This document shows positions 17,599 to 27,303 of a stretch of 64,000 bases of DNA, piece after piece. Under the pieces are notes generated by a model. The model had not been told where the DNA came from. It did not search any database and saw only the letters and a list, made by a program, of their open reading frames with translations. A program made the translations under genes and the position numbers. Source of the stretch: Thermomicrobium roseum DSM 5159 (lineage in GTDB: Bacteria; Chloroflexota; Chloroflexia; Thermomicrobiales; Thermomicrobiaceae); assembly GCF_000021685.1 (NCBI RefSeq), contig NC_011959.1, positions 1 through 64,000 on the forward strand, read 5' to 3'. Each line of letters opens with the position of its first letter. Position 1 is the first letter of the stretch.

Positions 17599-19292
17599 GT
17601 CTTCACTGGACAGGGCAACCGTTCGTCGATGCTGGGCTGGCTGCTCTGTTGGCAGCTTCGGGGGCGAGTAGGCTTTCGGATGTGACGGCAACGCATCTGG
17701 ATATTGCTGTCCGCGAACTCGAGAGGATTCTCTTGAGCGATCAAGCCCTCGGCATTGGGCTCGAGAAGTCCTTTGCCAAAGGCACACTCTCCCAAGTGTT
17801 TCCGAACAGTGAGTTAGTAAATCCTTCGAACTGGAGTAAGGGTCCGGAGGGGGTGCGAGCGAAGTACCGAACCGCGCTGAAGGAGGATCTGGCTCGAGCC
17901 AAGGAGGCTCTTCACGCTGAGCGAGGGGATCGCTTGTGTGGCATTTGCGGGGAGCTGCGGCCTTCCGCTGGATTCGTGATGCTGCGACGGGATCGGTTCC
18001 CTCTCCTTTCCGGTGCCGTCAATTTCTATCCCGGTTTCCTCTCTGGCGTCGCACTCTGTGGACTGTGTGCCTTGGCCCTCCGGTTCTCCGTCGCCTCTCT
18101 CTTGCGGGTGGGTGAGCGCGGGCGGCTGTGGTTTCTGCACTGCCCCTCGGATATCGTCGCAGCGCGCATCGCACAGGAGTATGGTTGGGGCCATTTCCGA
18201 CGTCTTATCGCCGCGAATCAGCCGCTCGACTTTTACGGTGACTGGCGAACGTCCGGGAACAGTGGGGCAATTTTGTGCTTACTCTGTCAGCTGTTACGGA
18301 AGTTTGCTAATCAGCTACGTACAATCTATCAACATGGTATCCCGACTGTGGCATATGTGTTTTCAAATGATAATCGAGGCGGCTATGTTGAGGGCATACC
18401 TGTTCCTACATCTATTCTGGACTTTTTGCAGAGTCTGTATCTCGAGTCGGTCGATGCGTTCGACCAGTTCGAGCGGGAACTCTTGCGAGTCGACACTGGC
18501 AGGGACAAGCGTGAGGAGGCTCAGCGTGCCCGTTTCGTCGCCACTATCGCGGATCGCATCGTGCGCGCCGAGCCGATCGTGGGTGCTTCCCTCGTCGAGC
18601 AGAGGCTCCTTGGCGGGTGGATCGCGCATCGTACCTATTTGCGGGAGGTCAACGGGATGAACGAGGCCGTTCTCGCGCTCTTGGAGCGGACCGGGATCGC
18701 GCTCGCCCAGCACGAGCGCGGCAAGAAGCTGATCGGGAGGCTCGAGCGTGCACCAGCTCGCGATGTTCGTGCGGTGCTGCTCGACCTCGTCCGCGAGGGT
18801 GTGCTGAGTGGCCGGGAGTTGGCAGCACTGCTGCCGCCCAATGAGCCGACCAGTGCCCAAATCGTACGCGATGTACTGCTCGCAGTGGTCTACGAATACC
18901 AGCGGTGCAATGAAGTAGGAGAGTCTTTCCCGAGGTTAGTAGGGGGCTGGGCAATACCCGAGCCGGACGAGGTCGTTCGCCGACTCGAGCGAATCGCAGC
19001 CGACCTCATCAGGACCCTTCCCAACCGGCGGCAATGGATCGCCGATCTCATGACTGCACGCAAGACCGCACAAATCCGAGCCACGTACTTGCGAGCGTTA
19101 CGGTCGGGAGCCATGTCACTGGTCGACTTCCTGTTTCTCGTACCGCTCGGTGACGTCACGCAAGCGTGGGTGCTGCGGGATTACCTCTTGGCGTTTCTGT
19201 TCGAGCTGGGCCGCGAAGCAGTGCCGACCGACATCGAGTTGGTCGAGGGAGAGGAGGGCGCAACCGATGAGGTAAGCGTGCTAGCTGAGTAG
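17595..19292 (+). CDS. cas8: Type I-B Cascade large subunit (Cas8/Cst1-like, CXXC-CXXC family)
   Basis: This 565-residue protein begins SLHWTGQPFVDAGLAALLA, the characteristic start of the Cst1/Cas8 family of the Tneap-type I-B systems. A zinc-ribbon-like pair, CGIC near residue 115 and CGLC near 155, matches the CXXC-CXXC description. In related systems this subunit recognises the PAM and recruits Cas3. The start overlaps cas6 by four bases and a 72 bp gap separates it from cas7. Its mid-region is lower in GC than its neighbours, which fits horizontal movement of the locus. Confidence 0.82.
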   Translation: MSLHWTGQPFVDAGLAALLAASGASRLSDVTATHLDIAVRELERILLSDQALGIGLEKSFAKGTLSQVFPNSELVNPSNWSKGPEGVRAKYRTALKEDLARAKEALHAERGDRLCGICGELRPSAGFVMLRRDRFPLLSGAVNFYPGFLSGVALCGLCALALRFSVASLLRVGERGRLWFLHCPSDIVAARIAQEYGWGHFRRLIAANQPLDFYGDWRTSGNSGAILCLLCQLLRKFANQLRTIYQHGIPTVAYVFSNDNRGGYVEGIPVPTSILDFLQSLYLESVDAFDQFERELLRVDTGRDKREEAQRARFVATIADRIVRAEPIVGASLVEQRLLGGWIAHRTYLREVNGMNEAVLALLERTGIALAQHERGKKLIGRLERAPARDVRAVLLDLVREGVLSGRELAALLPPNEPTSAQIVRDVLLAVVYEYQRCNEVGESFPRLVGGWAIPEPDEVVRRLERIAADLIRTLPNRRQWIADLMTARKTAQIRATYLRALRSGAMSLVDFLFLVPLGDVTQAWVLRDYLLAFLFELGREAVPTDIELVEGEEGATDEVSVLAE

Positions 19293-19364
19293 TCGAATCG
19301 GCAACGAGCTGCCCCAGCTCACTCGGTAAAGAGGAAGGGATAGTCAGGAAGGAGAGTCAGTGCG

Positions 19365-20432
19365 ATGGCAGGACGAGCCACGTATCCAGTGGTGACCGGG
19401 ACCGTTCTCATCGAAGCGAGTGGGGCCGCGCTCAACAATGCTGGTCAGGATGAGGGACGTCGCACCGATAATGCGATCGTCGTGAAGCAGCTGCAAATCG
19501 GTCGCCTGCGCTATCCCTATGTGTCGGGTCAGGCCTGGCGACGCTGGTGGCGGGAAGTCCTCTACACCGATTTCGGCTGGACACCAAGCCCGGTTACCCG
19601 TGAGGCCAAGAGCGCGTACACTGAGGGCAACCCGATCGACTACGCCGAAGACGATCTCTTCGGCTACATGGCAGCGCGCAAGCGCGGAAAGGACTCCGAT
19701 ACCTACCGGCGCGTCTCGCCGCTCCGGGCGAGCCTGCTCGTCTCGGTTCTCCCGAACGTCATCGTCAGCGACTTTGGACACTTCTCGCGAAATCTGCCTC
19801 CCGGTAGTGACATCATTCCGTTCGAATCAGAAGTCTATTCGACCTACCTGCAGGGAGTTTTCAGTATCGTCCTGAGCGAGGTCGGGCGATTCGCGGTCGG
19901 AGCGATGGCCGACATCTCTGCAGAGCTGGCTCAGAAGAACGGTAGCCGCCTTCGCAAGGCTGCGGTCAACCCCAACCAGGCCGAGATCTACGAACTCCCG
20001 GTTAGGGATCGTGTCCAGCGCGTATGCGAGGCATTGCAAGCGCTGGCACGGTTACGCGGTGGGGCCCGTCTGGCGCGCAACTTGTCGGATGTCACCCCCG
20101 TTGCCGTGATCGTTGGCTTCCTCGATGGAGGGAACGCGCCATTCCAGAATCTGTTCGTGAGTGATCCAGTGAATGCGGAGCAAGTGCTGTTGAATCTCGA
20201 GCGTTTCCGTTCTGTGTTGAGTGACTACACTGACCGCTTCCTCAAGGTCAATAACGATAAGGCGGTTCTGCTCGGCTTGCGCCCGACCGTTCTGGCCAAC
20301 GAAAACGAGGTTCGCGAAGTGATCGCTCGCAAGGAGCGTCCATTCGATCGAGTCGAGTTGCTCGACTCACCGCGCCGAGCGCTCGAGCGGGCCGCGGAAC
20401 TGGTCGAGCAGGCCTACGCTTCGATCGGATGA
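19365..20432 (+). CDS. cas7: Cascade backbone protein Cas7 (Cst2/DevR family)
   Basis: Cas7 polymerises along the crRNA spacer to form the Cascade backbone. The 355-residue protein opens with VTGTVLIEASGAALNNAG and contains YPYVSGQAWRRWWREVL, a pattern typical of Cst2/DevR family members, which bear a RAMP-like RRM fold. A strong AGGAAGGAGAG precedes ATG 19365. The gene lies between cas8 and cas5 in the standard I-B order. Confidence 0.88.
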   Translation: MAGRATYPVVTGTVLIEASGAALNNAGQDEGRRTDNAIVVKQLQIGRLRYPYVSGQAWRRWWREVLYTDFGWTPSPVTREAKSAYTEGNPIDYAEDDLFGYMAARKRGKDSDTYRRVSPLRASLLVSVLPNVIVSDFGHFSRNLPPGSDIIPFESEVYSTYLQGVFSIVLSEVGRFAVGAMADISAELAQKNGSRLRKAAVNPNQAEIYELPVRDRVQRVCEALQALARLRGGARLARNLSDVTPVAVIVGFLDGGNAPFQNLFVSDPVNAEQVLLNLERFRSVLSDYTDRFLKVNNDKAVLLGLRPTVLANENEVREVIARKERPFDRVELLDSPRRALERAAELVEQAYASIG

Positions 20433-20454
20433 CCGTATGCGAGCGAGGAGCGAC

Positions 20455-21162
20455 ATGCTCGACGGAGCTGTCCGGATTCGCCTCACCGCACTGACTGCAT
20501 CGTTCCGAGCACCGAGCTTCGTCGCCTATCAGTTGTCGCTGGCTGTGCCGCCCTTGGCGACGATCTTCGGCTTGCTCTCGGCGGCGCGTGGGCACTGGGT
20601 GATGCCGCACGAAGTGCCGTGGCTTGCCTATCGACTGACGTATGCAGCGCGGGCCATGGACTTGGAGGCAATCTACTCGGTCGAGCGAAAGGATGCGGCC
20701 GATACACCGCGCTTCAAGGAACGGAACATCGTGCAGCGAGAGTTCCTCGTTTCTCCCGAGCTGGACCTGTTTCTCCCTGCTGAGTGGCGCGATCCGTTCC
20801 TGCGCCCTCGGTACCAGCTCGTGCTGGGCAGGAGCCAGGATTTGGCGACCGTTAGCTCGATCGGGCCAGCATCGCTCGAGCCGGTATCGACTGGTCCGGT
20901 GACAGGGGTGTTGCTCCCGGCCGAGGTCGTAGCTCGCAACGGGGTAACGGCAGTTCTCCAAAATCTGCCAGTCGCCTTTACCCCCGATCCCGAGCGTGCG
21001 CCGGTGCGGGTCACGATGTTCGGTCTCATCGATGGGAAGCGTTCCACGCGTGGTCTGCAGTTCGTCACGATCGAGGATGGGGCGGGCTGGCTCGTGCGCG
21101 ATCGTGAGTCCGGCGTCGTCGTTCCTCTCTACCGTCAGGAGTGGATCCTGGATGGTCGGTGA
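20455..21162 (+). CDS. cas5: Cascade subunit Cas5 (type I-B/Cas5t)
   Basis: Cas5 caps the 5' handle of the crRNA in Cascade. The 235-residue protein begins with the Cas5 signature region: RIRLTALTASFRAPSF, then PPLATIFGLLSAA. I chose ATG 20455 because GAGGAG lies before it; ATG 20437 is in frame but lacks a ribosome site. The 3' end overlaps the cas3 start by 11 bases. Confidence 0.85.
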   Translation: MLDGAVRIRLTALTASFRAPSFVAYQLSLAVPPLATIFGLLSAARGHWVMPHEVPWLAYRLTYAARAMDLEAIYSVERKDAADTPRFKERNIVQREFLVSPELDLFLPAEWRDPFLRPRYQLVLGRSQDLATVSSIGPASLEPVSTGPVTGVLLPAEVVARNGVTAVLQNLPVAFTPDPERAPVRVTMFGLIDGKRSTRGLQFVTIEDGAGWLVRDRESGVVVPLYRQEWILDGR

Positions 21163-23473
21163 ACCACTGGCGAAATCGGGTGATCCGCCGATCACGCTCC
21201 GGCAACATACGTTGGAGGTCCTAGCTTACGTGGAGCAGGTCATCCCAGCGTACCGCGCGCTCTGGTCGCGCGTACTCGACTCCCGGTCGGTGGACCACCT
21301 GGGACGCGCCTTGCCGTTGGCTGCTGCTGGGCATGACCTCGGCAAGGCTGCGCTTGGCTTTCAGCGCTCCCTGCAGGAGCGAGGATTCCGCTGGGAGTTT
21401 CGGCACGAGGTCCTTTCAGCAGCCCTCTTGCTGGCCTCGGGACACGCCACGGGCGATCCTGGCCAGCTCGCCATCGCGGCGGTGCTGACCCATCACCGTG
21501 ATTTGACAGAGGAACGCCTGTGGCGCGATTGTGGTGTCCCGCAGCTGCCCCGCCCACAGTTCCTGGAAAAAGCACAGCGCCAGTTCCGCGAGCGAGCAGC
21601 CGAGTTGGGGCCGTTTTGGGAGTGGATCGTCCGCTTCTCGCAAGAGGTGGAGGTATTACGCACTGATCAGTGGCCGTGTTCTCCGCACGACCTCGAGCCA
21701 CCAGCGGAGTTCCTGCGATCCCTTCAGGAGAGGGCTGATCGACTCCATGCTTTCCGCTCGGCGGAAGGCCTACTTCTCACTCTCAGTCGCGGATGGCTGC
21801 TCGCCGCCGATCATGCGGCCAGCGCTGGCATACCACGATTTGTATCGACCATACCGACCGAGTGGAGAGCGCGTCATGCCGAGCGACTAGCGCATTCGCG
21901 AGCCCAAGGGGATGGCCAGCTCCGCGCCTTCCAGCGGGCGCTCGGCGAGTACGAAGGGAGTGCACTGCTGATCGCGCCGACCGGCGCTGGCAAAACCGAC
22001 GCCGCGATCCGCTGGATCGCCCGCAACCGGATCGGGGGTGAGCGCATCTTCTACATTCTGCCCTATCAAGCGAGTATCGAGGCAATGGGGCAGACATTGG
22101 AGCGCCTATTCGGCCGGGAGACGGTCGGGACACTGCACGCGCGGACACTCGAGGTTGCATTCCAGCGGTACTTCAGCGGCGACGACTATGAGGAAGCGTA
22201 CCAAGCTGCTCGCCAGGATGCGGAGTTGAACCGCTTGGTCCACAAGCCAATCAAGGTGACGACCCCGTTCCAGCTCATCAAGTGGCTCTTTGGGCTGCCG
22301 CGCTTCGAGGTCGGACTGGCGGAGATGGTCGGAGCGCTCGTGATCTTCGATGAGATCCATGCCTATGATGCGCACGTGACGGCGCTGATTTTGGAACTCG
22401 TGCGTGTCCTGCGCGAACTCGGCGCTCGCTGCCTGTTCATGTCGGCCACTTTCCCAGACTTTTTGCGGCAGTACATCGAAGATGCTTATGCTCAGCCGCT
22501 CCGACTGTTTCGCCTCGATCAGCCGCCGGCACACGACACGTGGGCGGAACGGTTCCTCGCTCAGGCTCGTCATCGAGTCGAGTGGACCGCTGATCCACTC
22601 GAGGAGTTGGTCGACCTCGTCGTGGAAGCTGCCCAAAACGGCGAGCGGGTGCTCGTCGTCGCCAATCGGGTGCAACAGGCGCAAGCGCTGTACCAGCGGT
22701 TGGTCGAATGCGTGCCTGACGGGCTTCAGCTCTTGCATGCACGGCTGATGCGTCGGGATCGCGTCGCGCGCGAACAGCGGATTCTCGCCGCCCTCAGGGG
22801 GGAGTCGCCGGAACCTGTTCGTGTACTCGTCGCGACGCAGGTCGTCGAAGTTTCGCTCGACATCAGTTTCGATCGGCTCGTGACCGAAGTGGCACCGGTC
22901 GACGATCTTCTCCAACGGTTTGGACGCGTCAATCGGTATTACGAGCACAACTCGCCGCGGCCGATCGTGATCAGCCGCACGTACGGGGATGCACTGTACT
23001 ACGTGTATGACCGCGAGCGCCTCGAGCGCACGCTGGAGGAAGCTCCGCCACACGGTCACGCGCTCGATGCGTTCGATGCCGAGCAGTGGGTCGAACGTGT
23101 CTACCGCGAGGGCTGGACGACGAACGAGGGACGACGCTTCGAGCAAGCGCTCGCGTCCTTTCGCGCGGTCATCGAAGGCTTACGCCCGCTCCAACATGCG
23201 GACATGGCATACGAAGACTTCTACCGGCTGTTCCAGGGTGCCGAGGTGCTCCCCTCACCGTTCCAGGAGGAGTACTTGCGCTACCAGATCGAGGGGAAGC
23301 ACTTGCTTGCCCAGCAACTCTTGGTTCCTGTGCCGTACGGTACATTTTGGAAGCTGCACCGTGCTGGTCGCATCTCGCAACTCAAAGACGGGACACTCGT
23401 CGCATCGGTCCAATATGATCCTGACCTTGGGCTCCTTCCTGAGGTCGCTGATCTCGATGCGGTCATCGTGTAG
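21152..23473 (+). CDS. cas3: CRISPR helicase-nuclease Cas3 (HD domain fused to DExD/H helicase)
   Basis: Cas3 unwinds and degrades target DNA after Cascade binding. Residues 1-240 hold the HD nuclease: H19, H61-D62 (GHDLGKA), H85 and H114-H115 are the metal ligands. The SF2 helicase follows with APTGAGKTDAA (motif I), VIFDEIHAYD (DExH box), FMSATFP (motif III) and LLQRFGRVNR (motif VI). The start is ATG 21152 inside the cas5 tail, giving 773 residues; the longer open frame upstream is a shadow of cas5. All catalytic residues are in place, so the enzyme should be active. Confidence 0.93.
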   Translation: MVGEPLAKSGDPPITLRQHTLEVLAYVEQVIPAYRALWSRVLDSRSVDHLGRALPLAAAGHDLGKAALGFQRSLQERGFRWEFRHEVLSAALLLASGHATGDPGQLAIAAVLTHHRDLTEERLWRDCGVPQLPRPQFLEKAQRQFRERAAELGPFWEWIVRFSQEVEVLRTDQWPCSPHDLEPPAEFLRSLQERADRLHAFRSAEGLLLTLSRGWLLAADHAASAGIPRFVSTIPTEWRARHAERLAHSRAQGDGQLRAFQRALGEYEGSALLIAPTGAGKTDAAIRWIARNRIGGERIFYILPYQASIEAMGQTLERLFGRETVGTLHARTLEVAFQRYFSGDDYEEAYQAARQDAELNRLVHKPIKVTTPFQLIKWLFGLPRFEVGLAEMVGALVIFDEIHAYDAHVTALILELVRVLRELGARCLFMSATFPDFLRQYIEDAYAQPLRLFRLDQPPAHDTWAERFLAQARHRVEWTADPLEELVDLVVEAAQNGERVLVVANRVQQAQALYQRLVECVPDGLQLLHARLMRRDRVAREQRILAALRGESPEPVRVLVATQVVEVSLDISFDRLVTEVAPVDDLLQRFGRVNRYYEHNSPRPIVISRTYGDALYYVYDRERLERTLEEAPPHGHALDAFDAEQWVERVYREGWTTNEGRRFEQALASFRAVIEGLRPLQHADMAYEDFYRLFQGAEVLPSPFQEEYLRYQIEGKHLLAQQLLVPVPYGTFWKLHRAGRISQLKDGTLVASVQYDPDLGLLPEVADLDAVIV

Positions 23474-23487
23474 GAGAAGGTTTCCCT

Positions 23488-24075
23488 ATGGACCAGATCG
23501 TCACTGGCACCTTGATGTCTTATGTCGGAATCTGCGATCGCAAGATTTGGCTTGCGGGCCATGCGATCGAAGGCTACCGTGACCACGAACTGTTGGCTCT
23601 GGGGCGACTGCTGGCCGAGTCAGCCTATCCCCGCGAACGCAAGGAGTTAGCCTTGCCCGGAATGAAAGTCGACGTGCTGCGACGTCGTCCCGCCGATGCC
23701 GACGAGGACGAGGCCTTGGTGATCGGGGAGGTCAAGCGTTCGCCGCGTGCCCAGCACGCGCAGCGTCTCCAACTCGGCTACTATCTCTTGCGACTCCGCG
23801 AAGCTGGACTGCACGTGCGGGGCGAGCTGCGCTACCCAGAACAGCGTCGCGTCGAACCAGTGGAGTTGACTCCCGAACTGGAGCAGGCGGTCCGCAGCGC
23901 GATCGCACGCGTCGAGGAACTCCTGGCTCAACCACAACCACCCCCACCGGTCCGCATCGCCGCCTGCGCCAACTGCGCCTACTTCGAGTTCTGCTGGGTT
24001 TCCGAGGAGCCCGCCACTGCTGATTCACCACGACGCCGGACCCGCAGCGCAGCCAGCGCGGATGGGAAGCGATGA
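23488..24075 (+). CDS. cas4: CRISPR adaptation exonuclease Cas4 (Fe-S RecB-like)
   Basis: Cas4 trims prespacers and helps choose the PAM during spacer acquisition. The 195-residue protein keeps the four cluster-binding cysteines, C16 near the N-terminus and C160, C163, C169 in CANCAYFEFC. The RecB-family active-site residues lie in MKVDV and GEVKRS. A basic tail of about 25 residues follows the last cysteine. The stop overlaps the cas1 start. Confidence 0.9.
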   Translation: MDQIVTGTLMSYVGICDRKIWLAGHAIEGYRDHELLALGRLLAESAYPRERKELALPGMKVDVLRRRPADADEDEALVIGEVKRSPRAQHAQRLQLGYYLLRLREAGLHVRGELRYPEQRRVEPVELTPELEQAVRSAIARVEELLAQPQPPPPVRIAACANCAYFEFCWVSEEPATADSPRRRTRSAASADGKR

Positions 24076-25061
24076 CCAAACCGATCTACGTTTTTTCTTC
24101 CGGCCGACTCGCTCGTCATCAGAACACGATCGTCCTGGAAACGGAAGAAGGCAAGCGCTTCTTGCCGGTCGAGCAGGTGAGCGAACTCTATGTCTTCGGC
24201 GAGGTCGACTTGAACAAGCGCTTTCTCGAGTTCATTGCCCGCGAGGGAGTGTTGCTCCACTTCTTCAACCGATACGGCTTCTATACAGGAACCTTCTATC
24301 CGCGCGAATATCTCTCGAGCGGTGCCTTGATCCTCCGCCAGGTGGAGCACTACCTCGATCAGGCTAAGCGGCTGACACTGGCACGAGCGTTCGTCCATGG
24401 CGCCCTGCGCAACATCCGCACTGTCCTCCTCTATTACCGCCGGCGCGGGGTGGATGTGCAGGCAGCTGTCGAGATCATCGAGCGGGCACGCGCTGGGATC
24501 GAGGAGGCAGGAACGACCGCCGAACTGATGGCGCTCGAAGGACAGGCACGCGAGGCCTACTACGCAGTCTGGCCAGCCATCATCGAGGCAGAATTTCCTT
24601 TTGGTCCGCGGACGCGTCGCCCACCCCGCGACGAAACGAATGCCCTCATCTCTTTCGGCAACAGCTTGCTCTACACCGCGGTGCTCGCTCAGATTTACCA
24701 GACACACCTGGATCCCCGTATCGGCTATCTTCACGAAACGAACTTCCGGCGCCACACGCTCAACCTCGATGTCGCCGAAATCTTCAAGCCGGTTCTGGTC
24801 GACCGGCTGATCTTCCGCCTCGTCAATCGCGGTCAATTGCAACGCCGGCACTTCGTGACCGGTGCCGAGGGGGTCTTTCTCGACGATGATGGGCGCAAGC
24901 TGGTCGTCGAGGCCTGGGAACAAACGCTCCAGGAAACCTACCGGCACCCCTCGCTCAATCGCTCGGTCTCCTACCGGACGACCCTGCGGCTGGAGCTCTA
25001 CAAACTCGAGAAGCATCTCCTGGGTGAGCAAGCGTACGTTCCCTTCGCCCTGCGCGGTTGA
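24072..25061 (+). CDS. cas1: CRISPR integrase Cas1 (type I-B)
   Basis: Cas1 with Cas2 inserts new spacers at the leader end of the array. The 329-residue protein carries the metal-binding set: Glu in LMALEGQAREAYY, His in GYLHETNFRRHTL and an acidic residue in LDVAEIFKP. The GRLARHQNT N-terminus is typical of Cas1b. The gene overlaps cas4 by four bases. Nothing suggests truncation. Confidence 0.94.
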   Translation: MTKPIYVFSSGRLARHQNTIVLETEEGKRFLPVEQVSELYVFGEVDLNKRFLEFIAREGVLLHFFNRYGFYTGTFYPREYLSSGALILRQVEHYLDQAKRLTLARAFVHGALRNIRTVLLYYRRRGVDVQAAVEIIERARAGIEEAGTTAELMALEGQAREAYYAVWPAIIEAEFPFGPRTRRPPRDETNALISFGNSLLYTAVLAQIYQTHLDPRIGYLHETNFRRHTLNLDVAEIFKPVLVDRLIFRLVNRGQLQRRHFVTGAEGVFLDDDGRKLVVEAWEQTLQETYRHPSLNRSVSYRTTLRLELYKLEKHLLGEQAYVPFALRG

Positions 25062-25125
25062 ACGTTCGCTGCATCCTGCCGAGTATCCTTGAGGGGCAAA
25101 CGGCAACCAGCGCTGCGGGGGTGGG

Positions 25126-25389
25126 ATGTACGTCATCGTCGCCTACGACGTCGGAGTGGAGCGAGTCGCGCGGGTTCTCAAGATCTGCCGCCGCTACCTG
25201 ACGTGGGTCCAGAACTCCCTCTTGGAAGGTGAACTCACTCCCGCCCAGCTCCGCCGCTTGCAGCAGGAACTCGAGCGGACCATCGATCGAGAGAACGACA
25301 GTGTCCAGTTCTATATCCTGCCCCAGGCATCGGTCGCCAAGCGGGTCACGCTGGGGCTGGTCAAGAACCAACCGTCGCAGGTGATCTAG
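25126..25389 (+). CDS. cas2: CRISPR adaptation protein Cas2
   Basis: This 87-residue ferredoxin-fold protein forms the core of the Cas1-Cas2 complex. It starts MYVIVAYDVGVERVARV, with the conserved Asp8 after beta-strand 1, and contains the RRYLTWVQNSLLEGEL segment usual for the family. It is the last gene of the operon; its TAG stop overlaps the stop of the convergent AIR-synthase-like gene (CTAG). Confidence 0.94.
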   Translation: MYVIVAYDVGVERVARVLKICRRYLTWVQNSLLEGELTPAQLRRLQQELERTIDRENDSVQFYILPQASVAKRVTLGLVKNQPSQVI

Positions 25390-26456
25390 CTGCCCCGCTC
25401 CGCCTCCGCCATGGCGCGGCCGAAGGCGGCCCAGAACGGGTCGACCCGCGGGTGCTCGAGCGGCCGTTCTTTCCCGTCCACCACGAGCGTCAATCCTCGC
25501 TCCGGCGGTACCACCTCGCCGACGACGCTCGCCGCGATTCCTTTGGCTCCCAGCGCAGCGAGCAGGGCATCGACCTTGTGCGGACGGACCGTGATGATGA
25601 GCGTCCCCTCGCTGATCGCCGCATAGGGATCCATGCCGAAGAGCTGGCAGATCTTGGCCACGTCCTCGCGCAGGATGATCCGCTCCTGCTCGATGCGTAG
25701 GCCCACCCCAGAGGCTTCCGCCACTTCCACCAGCCCGCCGTAGACGCCGCACTCGGTGGCGTCGTGCATCGCGGTCACTCCGTCGTCGCGCACCCCGATG
25801 CTCACGGCGGTCAGCGCGTCGGCGACCACGCTCATCTGCCAGAACAACTCCTGCGCCCGATCAGCGAACTCGCGCCCATAGGCGGCCGCGATCCGCTCCG
25901 GAAAGCTCACGGCAAACAGCCCCGCCGCCTCGATCGCCGCTCCCTTGGTCACCACGACCAGATCGCCGACACGGGCCATCTTGGGTGTAACGTAGCGATC
26001 CGCCGGACCGATGGCCATGACGGCTGCGCCGCCGACCATCGGGTAGTGGCACCCTTCGTAGCGTGCAGTGTGCCCGGCGATGATGGCGATGCCGAGCTCG
26101 GCGCAAACTCGGTGCATCGTCGTCCAGAGGATGCTCAATTCCTCGGCCGTGATCGCGAGCGGCAGGTTGAGGTCGATCGCTAGGAAGGCCGGCGCGAGCC
26201 CGCTCGTCGCCGCATCGGAGGCGAGGATGTGGATCGCGAACCAGGCGGCCCGCTCCCAGCCGTAGGCCGGGACCACGAAGACCGGGTCGGTGGTGACGGC
26301 CATCACGAGACCGTTACCCAGGTCGACGATCCCGACATCGACGCCATGCTGTGGGGGCACCAGAACCTGCGGCGAGGGAGCGCCGAGATGCGGCAGGATG
26401 ATCTGGTCGAAGACCTCCCCCGAGATCTTCCCGAGCGTCGGGAGTTCCAGCCCCAT
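25386..26456 (-). CDS. AIR synthase-related protein (HypE/ThiL-like superfamily)
   Basis: This 356-residue protein has the two-domain PurM fold: an N-terminal ATP/metal-binding part with TTDPVFVVP and HILASDAATSG, and a C-terminal part with DDGVTAMHDATECGVYGG and EGTLIITV. The superfamily includes PurM, HypE, ThiL and SelD. The Gly-Cys/Sec-Gly-x-x-Lys active site of SelD is absent, and so is the C-terminal cyanylated PRxC of HypE, so I leave the function open. It lies downstream of pdxT in the same direction but behind a terminator, so it probably has its own promoter. Confidence 0.82.
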   Translation of the reverse strand: MGLELPTLGKISGEVFDQIILPHLGAPSPQVLVPPQHGVDVGIVDLGNGLVMAVTTDPVFVVPAYGWERAAWFAIHILASDAATSGLAPAFLAIDLNLPLAITAEELSILWTTMHRVCAELGIAIIAGHTARYEGCHYPMVGGAAVMAIGPADRYVTPKMARVGDLVVVTKGAAIEAAGLFAVSFPERIAAAYGREFADRAQELFWQMSVVADALTAVSIGVRDDGVTAMHDATECGVYGGLVEVAEASGVGLRIEQERIILREDVAKICQLFGMDPYAAISEGTLIITVRPHKVDALLAALGAKGIAASVVGEVVPPERGLTLVVDGKERPLEHPRVDPFWAAFGRAMAEAERGS

Positions 26457-26625
26457 GCCATCCTCCTTCCTCGTCGCTCACGATGATAGCGTCCGGCTGC
26501 GCGCTGCGACGTGGAGCTCTCGGCAGGCGACGCGCCGCGACTACCAGACCAGCTGGTCCGAGCGACGCTGCGCTCCGGGCGCAGGCTCGCTCGCTGCGTG
26601 GGGCGGCGCCGATCGAGCGGATCGG

Positions 26626-26668
26626 ACAAGAAAAGTTTGCTCCCGGGGGAACGAGTCCCCACGGGAGC
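26626..26668 (-). terminator. Rho-independent terminator of the pdxR-pdxS-pdxT operon
   Basis: Read on the minus strand, a 13 bp stem (26656-26668 with 26639-26651, one mismatch) encloses a four-base loop. It is followed by the T-rich AAACTTTTCTTGT. It lies 17 bases after the pdxT stop. Confidence 0.8.
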
Positions 26669-26684
26669 GCGAGAGGAGGGAGGG

Positions 26685-27293
26685 TCAGACAGTGTGCACG
26701 GTTGCGCGCTCGGCCAGCTCACAGAACCAGCGGTGGAAGCGGAGATCGTTCGTGAGTTCCGGATGGAAGGCGGTCCCGATGATCGATCCCTGGCGCACCG
26801 CGACTGGCCTCCCGTCCGGCAGGCAGGCCAGCACCGCCACGCCCGGACCGATCGCGTCGATGAGCGGTGCGCGGATGAAGACGGCGCGCAGTGGTGGCGG
26901 GCCGAGCGGTTCGACGACGAGGTCGCATTCGAAGCTCTCGCGTTGCGATCCGAATGCGTTGCGGCGAACCACGATATCCAACAGACCGAGCAAGGGCTGG
27001 TGACGAGCGCGTGTTTCGGCGGTGACCTCCCGCGCCAGCAGGATGAGCCCCGCACACGTTCCCCAGAGCGGCATGCCCCGCTGCGCGAGATCGCGGATCA
27101 CGCCGAGCAGCTCGGTCCGTTCGAGCAAGCGACCGATCGTGGTGCTTTCCCCACCCGGGATGATGAGCCCATCGATCCCGGCGAGATCGCGTGGTTGACG
27201 CACCTCGTGTGCTGCGATGCCCAGCCGGGCCAGCGCAGTCAAGTGCTCAGCGAAGTCTCCTTGCAGCGCGAGGACGCCGATCGTCACGGCCAT
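26685..27293 (-). CDS. pdxT: Pyridoxal 5'-phosphate synthase glutaminase subunit
   Basis: PdxT releases ammonia from glutamine and feeds it to PdxS for PLP synthesis. The start is ATG 27293 behind GAGGAGG, giving 202 residues. The class I amidotransferase triad is visible: Cys in WGTCAGLILLA, His and Glu in GTAFHPELT near the C-terminus, and the oxyanion GGEST motif. It begins ten bases after the pdxS stop. Confidence 0.95.
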   Translation of the reverse strand: MAVTIGVLALQGDFAEHLTALARLGIAAHEVRQPRDLAGIDGLIIPGGESTTIGRLLERTELLGVIRDLAQRGMPLWGTCAGLILLAREVTAETRARHQPLLGLLDIVVRRNAFGSQRESFECDLVVEPLGPPPLRAVFIRAPLIDAIGPGVAVLACLPDGRPVAVRQGSIIGTAFHPELTNDLRFHRWFCELAERATVHTV

Positions 27294-27303
27294 CACTGCC
27301 TCC

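Noticed and set aside
25386..26456. AIR-synthase-like gene as SelD, which would support the selenoprotein idea
   Set aside because: The Cys/Sec-Gly-x-x-Lys active-site region of SelD is absent, so it cannot be used as evidence.
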